This document shows, piece after piece, positions 1 through 7,720 of a DNA stretch of 45,826 bases; position 1 is the first letter of the stretch; every line of letters begins with the position of its first letter. Position numbers and translations under genes: made by a program. Below the pieces are notes generated by a model. It was not told the DNA's origin, made no database searches, and worked only from the letters and a program-made list of their open reading frames with translations. This stretch comes from Bacteroides stercorirosoris (GTDB lineage: Bacteria > Bacteroidota > Bacteroidia > Bacteroidales > Bacteroidaceae): positions 1 through 45,826 of the forward strand of contig NZ_FQZN01000039.1 in NCBI RefSeq assembly GCF_900142015.1, read 5' to 3'.

Positions 1-95
1 CATAAAATCTGATTTTTACAAAGTTAATACATAAATAAAAAAACTACGAGAGAAACACCGTAGTTTTCTATTTACACAATCAGATGGATAGTCTC
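1..95. mobile_element. Probable inner end of an insertion sequence (element continues left of the window)
   Basis: Positions 62-79 are the exact reverse complement of 45748-45765 at the other window end (ttgtgtaaatagaaaact). The similarity continues outward to about 95 with a conserved tgga-agt block; I count about 26 identities over 34 aligned positions. That is the look of the left and right terminal repeats of one IS, or of two related ISs. Just inside the shared block is a hairpin (41-48 with 59-66) next to an A/T tract, as expected for a terminator near an IS end. The terminal style (actgtccaca...ttgtgt) recalls IS256-type ends, but no transposase lies in the window, so the family is a guess. 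Confidence 0.45.
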
Positions 96-109
96 CGGAT
101 TTATTACCC

Positions 110-177
110 CTGATACTCCGACGCACGTTGAACTCCCGTCCCGGCGGATGTGTCATCCTCCGTCCCCCGAGTATCAG
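110..177. other. Nested inverted repeats in a non-coding stretch; possible structured RNA
   Basis: A 9-bp perfect inverted repeat (ctgatactc at 110-118, gagtatcag at 169-177) encloses a second hairpin with arms 142-150 and 154-162, one mismatch and a 3-nt loop. The stretch between the IS end and the small ORF at 266-454 has no convincing gene. A rightward terminator follows at 278-316. Together these would fit a small plus-strand RNA, but no promoter was identified and no known RNA family was recognised. It is not a tRNA: there is no T-loop consensus and no cloverleaf. Confidence 0.3.
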
Positions 178-265
178 GATTTTCAATCCGCTTTCCGCTT
201 CCGCCTCAACTATATACCCCGGAATTATCGGATATAGGTGGAAAACAATAAAAACTTATAAGTTC

Positions 266-454
266 TTATACAGAATCACGAGCGTTCCCTTTTACGGGAG
301 CGCTCGTTTTCTTTAATACTTCTCCCAGCCCACCAACCAGATAGAACGGAAGATTAACAAGCCGGAATGTTTTACCTTCAATCGTGGTGACTTCATCTAC
401 CGAATAAGGTTGTGACCACACACGCACGGCAACAGTTTGCGAAGAACGGTTCAT
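266..454 (-). CDS. Small hypothetical protein (62 aa)
   Basis: This short frame starts 12 bp after the stop of the zinc-ribbon membrane protein, at an ATG, and reads in the same direction, which suggests translation from the same message. The first 45 or so residues look protein-like, with a hydrophobic LPFYLVGG stretch near residues 35-42. The last 15 residues are encoded by the terminator hairpin at 278-307, so either the true end differs or the ORF is fortuitous. I recognise no family. A shift to the neighbouring frame would end in a stop just before the hairpin, so a sequencing or real frameshift near 320 is possible. Confidence 0.35.
   Translation of the reverse strand: MNRSSQTVAVRVWSQPYSVDEVTTIEGKTFRLVNLPFYLVGGLGEVLKKTSAPVKGNARDSV
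278..316 (+). terminator. Strong hairpin terminator, rightward
   Basis: A 12-bp stem (278-289 paired with 296-307, one G-T pair, 6-nt loop) is followed directly by TTTTCTTT on the plus strand. The T tract lies on the plus side, so it best terminates rightward transcription. It may also stop the leftward metA-side operon, whose last small ORF runs into it. Confidence 0.65.
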
Positions 455-466
455 AAACCTATCCCC

Positions 467-1513
467 CTACTCATTAATCGCACCGCAACTCGGACAACGT
501 CCTTTTTCTTTGAGTTTCTGTCCGCAATTACCGCAACGATAGCGATAAACAACAAGTGTGGCATGCACCTTTTTCAGGAAAATCCAGATGAAGGCAGCAA
601 GGAAGACGTAACCGATATATATCTGCGTGGTCAATATAAAGAAGAAATAGCAAAAGATGCAGCAAGATGCCAGACCCAGCAAATAGAACATAGCGGCTGC
701 AGGCGAAAGCTGGCGGAACAAATCATCGAGCACTGCCAGCAAGACAATGATAAACAACCAGATGCCCAACAAGAAGACCGAAAGGACAAACGGCACCTTG
801 AAAGGAGAAAGCGTAGGATTAAAGTAGAAGTGTTCCCACGTTTCAGGCACAAAAACCTGCATAGACTCATACACCGTAGCGCTGAATGCCATCAGCAGGC
901 AAAGTAACAGCGGATACACACTGTCGATATCATTAAAATAGACCATCTTCAACTGTTTGCGACGAAACAAACGGAGCATCCAGGCACCCACAAACAAAGC
1001 GAAGATAATAACGAAATACGAAGCATGCGTATCACTGAACAGGTAAATGAACTGGGAAATACTATCCGTCGGCACAAAAGCCTGCATCATCTCACGCTCC
1101 CCAATCCAGCCCTGTATCTCCTGAGTATGAGCCAGCTTCACCCAAACACTATCCACGCTGTCCGCCGGATGAATGGCAAATTCAGCCACCACCACACGGT
1201 CTCCTTTGTAAAGGGTATTATAGCAATCTTTCACAGGCAGACAGGCAAGCACTACAGAATCCTGTACTACTTCCAGGTTAGTGTTCAGCGTGTAATGGCG
1301 GTCATAAAGGTAAGTCAGGGAATCACGAGTCCCGGCACTCATTCCTTCATCATCCAGATTGGGACGCGAATAGCGGCAAGAAAGAAAACAGAAACATAAG
1401 AATAAAGAAATGCAGATAAGTGCAGACCTGCGCAAAGAAAAGAAACTGTATGCCCTGCGCAGCCCTATGCCGATTTGCATTCCTAAATCATATTTCAATC
1501 CCTTATTCCGCAT
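467..1513 (-). CDS. Membrane-anchored lipoprotein-like protein with SH3-like region and C-terminal zinc ribbon
   Basis: 348 aa. After a basic N-terminus there is a hydrophobic signal ending in FLSC (lipobox-like, about residues 35-46). A periplasmic stretch follows, whose WVKLAHTQ-GWIGEREM pattern around residues 123-141 looks like a bacterial SH3 fold. About five membrane segments lie between residues 165 and 315. The tail carries CGNCG...CPSC, a four-cysteine zinc ribbon predicted to face the cytoplasm. The start at 1513 overlaps the end of the upstream U32 gene by 11 bp; a methionine 11 residues later (about 1480) is a good alternative start in front of the signal. Combining periplasmic SH3, transmembrane and zinc-ribbon parts suggests a sensing or scaffold role, but I do not recognise a characterised family. 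Confidence 0.75.
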   Translation of the reverse strand: MRNKGLKYDLGMQIGIGLRRAYSFFSLRRSALICISLFLCFCFLSCRYSRPNLDDEGMSAGTRDSLTYLYDRHYTLNTNLEVVQDSVVLACLPVKDCYNTLYKGDRVVVAEFAIHPADSVDSVWVKLAHTQEIQGWIGEREMMQAFVPTDSISQFIYLFSDTHASYFVIIFALFVGAWMLRLFRRKQLKMVYFNDIDSVYPLLLCLLMAFSATVYESMQVFVPETWEHFYFNPTLSPFKVPFVLSVFLLGIWLFIIVLLAVLDDLFRQLSPAAAMFYLLGLASCCIFCYFFFILTTQIYIGYVFLAAFIWIFLKKVHATLVVYRYRCGNCGQKLKEKGRCPSCGAINE

Positions 1514-3407
1514 AAACCTTCATCTGACAATTTTTACAATCGAACTCCAGACGGAAACGCTTACCGTCAGTTCCCGACAGGTAATAAGGTTCCCGATAAG
1601 GTGAACGTCCTTTCTGATAAGTGGGACACCACCCCATACTATAACGCAGGCAATGCTTGCAGAACATCAGGACAGCACCCGGAACGGACTGTTTCTCGTA
1701 AGCCGGGGCTACAGAAGCAATGCCGTGGTCAGTATAGAAAGAAGCGGCACGGGTGTTCATCACATTGCCGAGATACGTTAATGAAGCCCCGGAAACAGTC
1801 GGTTTATGCGAAGTCTCCGGAAGCGGGAAAAGATGGGTGGTTGGTTTCCAGACAGCCAGTTCACGGCGATAGTTGATACGGCGGGCAGTAATGAGTTTTT
1901 CTATAATCTGGCGCCGCCATTCGGCTACGACGGAAGCGGGGAGAAACCAGTTGTCGGAAAAGCGTATTTCGATGGCGGAACCGGTTTCGGGCGAATGATG
2001 ATTCGCCTCTACAGGGGTACAAGCTTCAAAGGGGGTGTTTCCCAATTTGCCAAGTTGCGTGCGCAGATTATCCGCCTGCGGTGTACGGGCAAGTTCTCTC
2101 TGATAAGGAAAAGAAAGGGTTACACTGTTATCATCCTCATCCGTAGCAGTCAGGGTAAAGCCGAAAGCCGTATCTGCCAAAAGCAAGGAGACGGCAATCT
2201 TCCGCTCGGAAGACTTGCGGGAAAGCAGCTTTTCAAATTCCTGGTCGAAGTTGCGATACAGCACAGTTCGCGGACGAATACGGGGCATCTCCCCCGCCGG
2301 ATAAAGTTTGTTCCCATCCACACGGTTGATGCGGAAACCTTGCAGACGGCCTTGTTCATCGAGATAGCATACGCCATCGCCATTATTGAAAGATTTCAGT
2401 CCGGCCACCGTAAGGTAGTTTCCACGTTGTTCCTTCATGGTTCCCATCTCTTCACCAAGAGACTTCGGAGTATCGAAAGAGAAAATCCCTTCACTGCGTC
2501 CATGCAGGAAGTAGTGGGTAAAACCGCGGCTGAAACTCTTATCCAGTTGCGGACGGAAAGTATAACGGCAAGTACCGGAAGAAGCGCGCACATATTCCGT
2601 GCGGCGTGCAAAGATGGCATCCAGTTTCTGGCGATAGGCCGCTGTGACATTTTTTACGTAAGAGACATCTTTCAGACGGCCTTCTATCTTGAGGGAGGTA
2701 GCACCCGCATCGAGCAATTCTTCCAGAGCGTCACTCTGATTCAAATCTTTAAGGGAAAGCAGATGTTTATCGCGCACTATCACTTTCCCGTCCGCATCCG
2801 TCAGACTGAAAGGCAGGCGGCAGAATTGCGCACACTCTCCCCGGTTAGCACTGCGTCCGAAGCAAGCCTGACTAACATAGCACTGGCCGCTATAGCTGAC
2901 GCAAAGCGCACCATGCACGAAAATCTCCAACAGAACCTCAGGACAAGCTTCGTGAATACAATGAATATCCTGCAAAGACAATTCACGCGCCAACACCACT
3001 TGCCGGAAACCGGCTTCTGCCAGGAAACGCACTTTCTCCGGTGTACGGTTATCCATTTGCGTACTGGCATGCAAAGGAATAGGCGGCAGGTTCAGACGGG
3101 TGATTCCCATATCCTGCACAATCAGTGCATCAACACCCGCACGATACAAATCCCAGATCATAGCCTCCGTTTCCTCCAGTTCCTCTTCTTTCAGAATCGT
3201 ATTGACCGTGACGTAAATCCGGGCATTATACAAATGGGCATGAGCCACCAAAGCCGTTATATCTTCCAATGAATTGCCGGCCGCCGCACGCGCACCAAAC
3301 CGAGGTGCACCGATGTACACAGCATCCGCACCATGATTGACAGCCTCAATACCACATTCCAGATTCTTGGCAGGCGCCAGTAATTCTATTTTCCGTTGCT
3401 TTATCAT
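1503..3407 (-). CDS. U32 family peptidase-like protein (collagenase-like; RlhA/YhbU type)
   Basis: 634 aa. The N-terminal half is a U32 domain opening with ELLAPAKN and GADAVYIG (residues 8-33). Its hallmark cysteine region holds C169, C176, C182, C192 and C196. Related proteins (UbiU, TrhP, RlhA) use such cysteines to hold an iron-sulfur cluster and act in RNA or ubiquinone hydroxylation rather than proteolysis. A middle region resembling the collagenase-associated domain follows, and the C-terminus has a CKHC...CKNC cysteine group. Length and layout fit the long Bacteroidota U32 proteins. It overlaps the end of metA by 4 bp (3404-3407), so the two are translationally coupled. RNA hydroxylation, for example RlhA-like 23S rRNA modification, is the best inference; the exact substrate cannot be read from the sequence. 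Confidence 0.85.
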   Translation of the reverse strand: MIKQRKIELLAPAKNLECGIEAVNHGADAVYIGAPRFGARAAAGNSLEDITALVAHAHLYNARIYVTVNTILKEEELEETEAMIWDLYRAGVDALIVQDMGITRLNLPPIPLHASTQMDNRTPEKVRFLAEAGFRQVVLARELSLQDIHCIHEACPEVLLEIFVHGALCVSYSGQCYVSQACFGRSANRGECAQFCRLPFSLTDADGKVIVRDKHLLSLKDLNQSDALEELLDAGATSLKIEGRLKDVSYVKNVTAAYRQKLDAIFARRTEYVRASSGTCRYTFRPQLDKSFSRGFTHYFLHGRSEGIFSFDTPKSLGEEMGTMKEQRGNYLTVAGLKSFNNGDGVCYLDEQGRLQGFRINRVDGNKLYPAGEMPRIRPRTVLYRNFDQEFEKLLSRKSSERKIAVSLLLADTAFGFTLTATDEDDNSVTLSFPYQRELARTPQADNLRTQLGKLGNTPFEACTPVEANHHSPETGSAIEIRFSDNWFLPASVVAEWRRQIIEKLITARRINYRRELAVWKPTTHLFPLPETSHKPTVSGASLTYLGNVMNTRAASFYTDHGIASVAPAYEKQSVPGAVLMFCKHCLRYSMGWCPTYQKGRSPYREPYYLSGTDGKRFRLEFDCKNCQMKVYAE

Positions 3408-4321
3408 TCTATATCGTTAATATTGTACGGAGTTTCCTGATAAACGAAATAGTTCAACCAATTAGAGAACAGCAGATTGGCATGGGCACGCCAACGTACC
3501 ATGACACCTTTATCCGGATCATCATCCACATAATAATTACGAGGCACTTCAATAGGCAGTCCTTTGTCTAAATCCCTGCGGTATTCCGTGTCCAACGTCA
3601 GCGGAGAGTATTCCGAATGACCGGTTACGAAAAATTCGCGTCCGCCACGTGCCACAACAAGATGCACGCCTGCCTCTTCCGATTCGGAGAGCAAAGTCAG
3701 TTCAGGCACTTTCAGAATATCTTCTTTCCGCACTTCCGTATGGCGGCTATGGGGCACATAGAACATATCATCGAAACCACGGAAAATAGCGTGTAACGGA
3801 TCTAAAGGACGATGCTCGAATATGCCGAACATTTTCTTATCCAACGCATACTTGGGTACTCCATAATGATGATAAAGTCCGGCCTGCGCCGCCCAGCATA
3901 TATAAAGTGTGGAAGTGACGTGCGTACGCGCCCAATCAAAGATTTCCATTATTTCATCCCAGTAAGTCACCTCTTCAAAATCCAACTGTTCCACCGGCGC
4001 ACCAGTGATAATCATGCCGTCGTATTTCTCGCCGCGCATCTTCTCAAAGTCAGTATAGAACGTCTGCATGTGTTCAACAGGCGTATTCTTGGATGTATGA
4101 CTCTTGATTTTCATGAACGAGATTTCCACTTGAAGCGGTGTATTGGAGAGCAAACGCACAAGGTCTGTCTCCGTGGTAATCTTCAAAGGCATCAAGTTCA
4201 AGATAACGATGCGCAACGGACGGATGTCCTGTTGCGTGGCGCGTGAGTTGTCAATGACAAATATATTCTCTTCTTTCAGCAACTCTATCGCCGGCAGCTT
4301 ATCAGGTAAATTTAATGGCAT
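3404..4321 (-). CDS. metA: Homoserine O-acetyltransferase / O-succinyltransferase (MetA)
   Basis: 305 aa, the normal MetA length. It activates homoserine for methionine synthesis by acylating its hydroxyl group. The catalytic residues are at canonical positions: C142 in ICWAAQAG, H235 and E237 in TGHSEY. Position 111 is glutamate (GAPVEQ). In characterised MetA proteins Glu111 goes with acetyl-CoA and Gly with succinyl-CoA, so acetyl transfer is predicted despite the traditional name. It is the first gene of a leftward unit with the U32 protein, with a promoter element 30 bp upstream. metF, another methionine-pathway gene, lies 2.4 kb away on the other strand. No SAM riboswitch was recognised in its short leader. 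Confidence 0.95.
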   Translation of the reverse strand: MPLNLPDKLPAIELLKEENIFVIDNSRATQQDIRPLRIVILNLMPLKITTETDLVRLLSNTPLQVEISFMKIKSHTSKNTPVEHMQTFYTDFEKMRGEKYDGMIITGAPVEQLDFEEVTYWDEIMEIFDWARTHVTSTLYICWAAQAGLYHHYGVPKYALDKKMFGIFEHRPLDPLHAIFRGFDDMFYVPHSRHTEVRKEDILKVPELTLLSESEEAGVHLVVARGGREFFVTGHSEYSPLTLDTEYRRDLDKGLPIEVPRNYYVDDDPDKGVMVRWRAHANLLFSNWLNYFVYQETPYNINDIE

Positions 4322-4350
4322 AAGTTCTCAGATTATCTTTAATTTGACTA

Positions 4351-4358
4351 CAAAGGTA
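4351..4358 (-). promoter_or_regulatory. Bacteroides-type -7 element for metA
   Basis: Reads TACCTTTG on the minus strand, matching the TAnnTTTG consensus, about 30 bp upstream of the metA ATG. No clear TTG at -33 was found. Confidence 0.55.
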
Positions 4359-4497
4359 CGTGATAATTTTGAAATCTCCTGCGAAAGAATGAAAATGTAG
4401 GGTAAAAGCCGTTTATTTATCCTCTTCATACAAAGTGAAATAGGTAAAACGATTAACACAAATGCCCCTTTTCATTTCACATTCAGAAATATTATTT

Positions 4498-4505
4498 TAC
4501 CTTTG
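4498..4505 (+). promoter_or_regulatory. Bacteroides-type -7 element, probably for the fimbrillin gene
   Basis: TACCTTTG on the plus strand. It would start transcription near 4512 and leave a leader of about 210 nt. The -33 box is not evident. Confidence 0.5.
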
Positions 4506-4723
4506 AGGTCTGTTAACGTTAATCAACGTTGAAGAACATAAAAGAAAGAATAGAACCTGAATTCAAGCGTGACTTCAAGTAATTAGCATCCTAAAGCCGA
4601 CAGACTTTTCCATACCGGTTATGGTCCTACTCAATCCAATAATATTCTGATGCATTAATTGCCTTAGCAAAACCGTAAATATAACCGGACTACTATAGTA
4701 AGTATTCCACAAACTATTTAATA
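4506..4723 (+). other. Long presumed 5' leader of the fimbrillin-like gene
   Basis: About 218 nt without a gene. It begins with two copies of the self-complementary hexamer AACGTT (4515-4520 and 4525-4530), close to the expected transcription start and so a candidate operator. It also holds a short ccata/tatgg hairpin near 4609-4623. No known riboswitch was recognised. Confidence 0.35.
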
Positions 4724-6613
4724 ATGAATAAAATAAAGTTTAGAAGAAACGGAGTAAAATCCTTAATCTGTTGTGCTCTTCTCTTGAGCACTTCCTGCGT
4801 TAACGAAATCGAATCGGAAGTTTCTCCCGGAACCATTCCTATCACATTCTCCACTACTATCAGTAAAGTAAATACAAAAACCAATGGAAGTAGTTTCAAA
4901 ACAGGAGAACAAATCGGACTATTCGCCATGATATCCGGTACAGCTATCAGCGGGAATCGTTACATTGACAATCTTAAATTAGAATGCGGTGAAAACAATC
5001 AGTTTATACCCGAGGAAACAGTCTTCTATCCGGAAGGAGATGCAACTCTTGATTTCATCAGCTATTATCCCTATCAAAAAGAAGGTATCGCCGCAAATAA
5101 TTCATCACTCAATGTAGCTGTGCAAACCAACCAAAGCCCCAATGACAACTTCTCCAAATCAGACTTCTTAATAGCTAAAAAAGGGGACGTAGCCAGCAGC
5201 AACAATGCCGTACAACTTAAATTCCAACATCAATTTGCCAAGCTGAGAATAGAATTATTGCCACAAGATGGAGAAGACATAGACGAAATGCTCCTGTCAA
5301 ATCCACAGATTGCCATAAGCGGATTTTATACCCAAGCAGATTACGACTTGACAGACAATAAACTAAGTAATTACAAGGCAAAGAGTGACATTGTCCCATT
5401 CGGTATTTGGAAAAAGGAGAAAGACAAACTGGTAGGCAAAGAACTTATTGTCATTCCACAGGAAACATCCTCAAGTGACTTATCTTTTACCATTGATTGG
5501 AATGGGAAAATATATACTTGTCCTATATCCATAAATTCGCTAAGCAGCAATAAACAATGCGTCATATCCATCAAAGCATTGCAAAATGCCAGTAATACGC
5601 TCTGTGGAATAGCGGGAGAAATAGAGGACTGGGGAGAACTGACACAAGAAGAAAGTGAAAACAGTTACCAAATCAGTTCCATCCACATTGCGGCCCTGTC
5701 CTTCAAAACATCAGACATCTATCAAGTTCATCAAGGAGGACAGGTTGTGGCGGAAATCTGCAAAGAATACTTGTCATCAGCCAGTAACAATCTCGCCTCA
5801 CGTGCTATCGTCGTTTATCCGGTAATAAACAAACAGGCACAATTAGATAAAGGAACCGTATTGCAACTTCTGGATAAAGCAGAAAAAGTGCATGGAGGAG
5901 CGGTCAATTGGAATGTTGCTGACAACACGCTAAACTATACCCCAGGGGAATCGGCCCCAATTGAAGTGTTTTACATCGATAGTAAAGGACAGATTGTCAC
6001 AGAGAAGCCTGAAGCACCTGCGACAGTCAACGTCAGCAGCTATATGCTCCGGGATATACGGGGAGGACAGTTGAAAACTTATCCGATAGTAAAAATCGGC
6101 ACACAGTATTGGATGAAAGAGAACTTACAGGCTACAACTTATAGGGATGGCAACACTATAAAGAAAATAACGGAATTCGGACAAGGAGCCGGTTACTTCC
6201 ATTCAACAGAGCAGGATGTCTATTTTTATAGTGGAGATGTCCTTCTTGCCGACAATGAATTAGCACCTGAGCAATGGAAGGTACCCAATATGAAGGATTG
6301 GGAATCATTAACAAAATACATTAACAATGCAGCCATTCTCTTAGAAACCGGGAAATGGACAACAAATGATGGTGGTTATATCGCAACAAATGAAACCGGA
6401 TTCAACGCTATTCCCTATGGATTATACAGTGTAAAGGAAACCGGAACGACTCTTGTGAATGAAGGTTCTTCAGCTGGTTATTGGATAAGCGGTGAATCCA
6501 AATCCACTTTGGCAGATAAAGTAATACTCCTTACAAGCTTGAAAGACGACGCCCAACTTATTGACAGCAAACCAAAGAGCAGCGCTCTTTTCGTACGCTG
6601 TATAAAAGAATAG
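4724..6613 (+). CDS. Fimbrillin-like lipoprotein with C-terminal FISUMP domain
   Basis: 629 aa. A basic N-terminus and hydrophobic signal end in LLLSTSC (lipobox cysteine about residue 26), so it is exported and lipid-anchored. Residues 35-310 have the Mfa-like fimbrillin pattern: an early F-threonine-rich strand, LDFISYYPY, then LKFQHQFAKLRIEL and a closing IEDWG. The C-terminal part from about residue 445 has the FISUMP signature (KIGTQYWMKENLQ, then W-VP-WESL and final ALFVRCIKE). Family knowledge points to a surface or fimbrial subunit, possibly a tip or anchor protein because of the extra domain. No other fimbrial gene (FimA/Mfa2 type) or integrase is adjacent, so it is a solo gene. Its A/T-richer codon use than the flanking housekeeping genes hints at accessory origin. 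Confidence 0.8.
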   Translation: MNKIKFRRNGVKSLICCALLLSTSCVNEIESEVSPGTIPITFSTTISKVNTKTNGSSFKTGEQIGLFAMISGTAISGNRYIDNLKLECGENNQFIPEETVFYPEGDATLDFISYYPYQKEGIAANNSSLNVAVQTNQSPNDNFSKSDFLIAKKGDVASSNNAVQLKFQHQFAKLRIELLPQDGEDIDEMLLSNPQIAISGFYTQADYDLTDNKLSNYKAKSDIVPFGIWKKEKDKLVGKELIVIPQETSSSDLSFTIDWNGKIYTCPISINSLSSNKQCVISIKALQNASNTLCGIAGEIEDWGELTQEESENSYQISSIHIAALSFKTSDIYQVHQGGQVVAEICKEYLSSASNNLASRAIVVYPVINKQAQLDKGTVLQLLDKAEKVHGGAVNWNVADNTLNYTPGESAPIEVFYIDSKGQIVTEKPEAPATVNVSSYMLRDIRGGQLKTYPIVKIGTQYWMKENLQATTYRDGNTIKKITEFGQGAGYFHSTEQDVYFYSGDVLLADNELAPEQWKVPNMKDWESLTKYINNAAILLETGKWTTNDGGYIATNETGFNAIPYGLYSVKETGTTLVNEGSSAGYWISGESKSTLADKVILLTSLKDDAQLIDSKPKSSALFVRCIKE

Positions 6614-6632
6614 CCGGATAAAAAAAGCATAT

Positions 6633-6711
6633 CTCATTTCTTTTTCGTATTTTTGTTCCCAATGTACAAATAGTTTTGTTCACCGAACAAAGGCAACGAA
6701 AAAGAAATGAG
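6633..6711 (+). promoter_or_regulatory. Inverted repeat covering the metF start codon, with nested hairpin
   Basis: 6633-6648 (ctcatttctttttcgt) is the perfect 16-nt reverse complement of 6696-6711, which contains the ribosome-binding region and ATG (6707-6709) of metF. Inside lies a second perfect 7-bp hairpin (6675-6681 with 6685-6691, loop ACC). If transcribed from upstream, the long stem would hide the start codon. A TAGTTTTG (-7 type) at 6671-6678 lies between the arms, so a transcript from there would lack the left arm and be freely translated. Confidence 0.5.
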
Positions 6712-7660
6712 AATTATCGACCTGATACACAGCAACGAGAAGACAGCTTTCTCCTTCGAAATACTGCCACCGCTGAAAGGCACAGGCATCGAAAAGCTGT
6801 ACGAAACCATAGATACTTTACGGGAATTTGACCCGAAATACATAAATATCACCACGCATCGCAGCGAATATGTATACAAAGATCTGGGCAATGGTCTGTT
6901 TCAGCGCAACCGCTTGCGCCGACGTCCGGGGACCGTAGCCGTAGCCGGTGCTATCCAGAATAAATATAATATCACCGTAGTTCCGCATATTCTTTGCAGC
7001 GGTTTCACCCGCGAAGAGACAGAATACGTATTGCTCGACTTACAATTCCTCGGCATCACCGACCTGCTGGTATTGCGTGGAGACAAGGCGAAACACGAGT
7101 CTGCATTCACTCCCGAAGGCGACGGTTACCACCACGCCATCGAATTACAGGAACAGATCAACAACTTCAATAAAGGCATCTTCGTAGATGGTTCGGAAAT
7201 GAAGATAACAAAAACACCGTTCTCTTACGGTGTGGCGTGCTATCCCGAAAAACATGAAGAAGCTCCCAATATCGATACTGACATTTATTGGTTAAAACAG
7301 AAAATGGAAGCCGGTGCGGAATATGCCGTTACCCAGCTTTTCTATGATAACCGGAAATACTTCGACTTTGTGGAACGTACCCGGAAAGCCGGTGTCACCA
7401 TCCCTATCATCCCCGGTATCAAACCATTTAAGAAGATATCACAAATCAGTATGATTCCCAAAACCTTCAAAGTGGACTTGCCCGAAGAACTGGCACGCGA
7501 GGCGATGAAGTGTAAGACGGATGAAGAAGCCAGGCAAGTAGGCATCGAATGGTGTGTGCAGCAATGCAAAGAACTGATGGAGCATGGCGTGCCCAGCATC
7601 CATTTCTACTCCATTGGTGCGGTAGATAGCATAAAGGAAGTTGCAAAACAGGTCTACTAA
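6707..7660 (+). CDS. metF: Methylenetetrahydrofolate reductase
   Basis: 317 aa. A flavoprotein that reduces 5,10-methylene-tetrahydrofolate to 5-methyl-tetrahydrofolate, the methyl donor for methionine synthase. The N-terminal FSFEILPP holds the catalytic glutamate (E18). The NITTHR strand, LVLRGD (folate-contacting aspartate), YGVACYPEKH and the TQLFYD strand are all in family order along the TIM barrel. The length is that of a bacterial enzyme without a regulatory domain. The ATG lies in the right arm of a perfect inverted repeat (see 6633-6711). Together with metA nearby it marks a methionine-related neighbourhood. holB follows after 60 bp. Confidence 0.95.
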   Translation: MRIIDLIHSNEKTAFSFEILPPLKGTGIEKLYETIDTLREFDPKYINITTHRSEYVYKDLGNGLFQRNRLRRRPGTVAVAGAIQNKYNITVVPHILCSGFTREETEYVLLDLQFLGITDLLVLRGDKAKHESAFTPEGDGYHHAIELQEQINNFNKGIFVDGSEMKITKTPFSYGVACYPEKHEEAPNIDTDIYWLKQKMEAGAEYAVTQLFYDNRKYFDFVERTRKAGVTIPIIPGIKPFKKISQISMIPKTFKVDLPEELAREAMKCKTDEEARQVGIEWCVQQCKELMEHGVPSIHFYSIGAVDSIKEVAKQVY

Positions 7661-7720
7661 GAGAAGTGGAGAGTGGAAGTAATGCAATCGGTAATCAATA
7701 ACTAAATTATAAGTAATATC

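Noticed and set aside
95..240. tRNA gene (anticodon-like ggattgaaaatcc on the minus strand)
   Set aside because: No T-loop consensus, no acceptor stem and no D arm in the right places.
1806..3272. Long plus-strand open frame opposite the U32 gene
   Set aside because: Antisense shadow of a clearly coding gene; its translation has no recognisable domain.
4321..4400. SAM riboswitch upstream of metA
   Set aside because: The leader from the -7 element is only about 20-25 nt and shows no riboswitch pairing.
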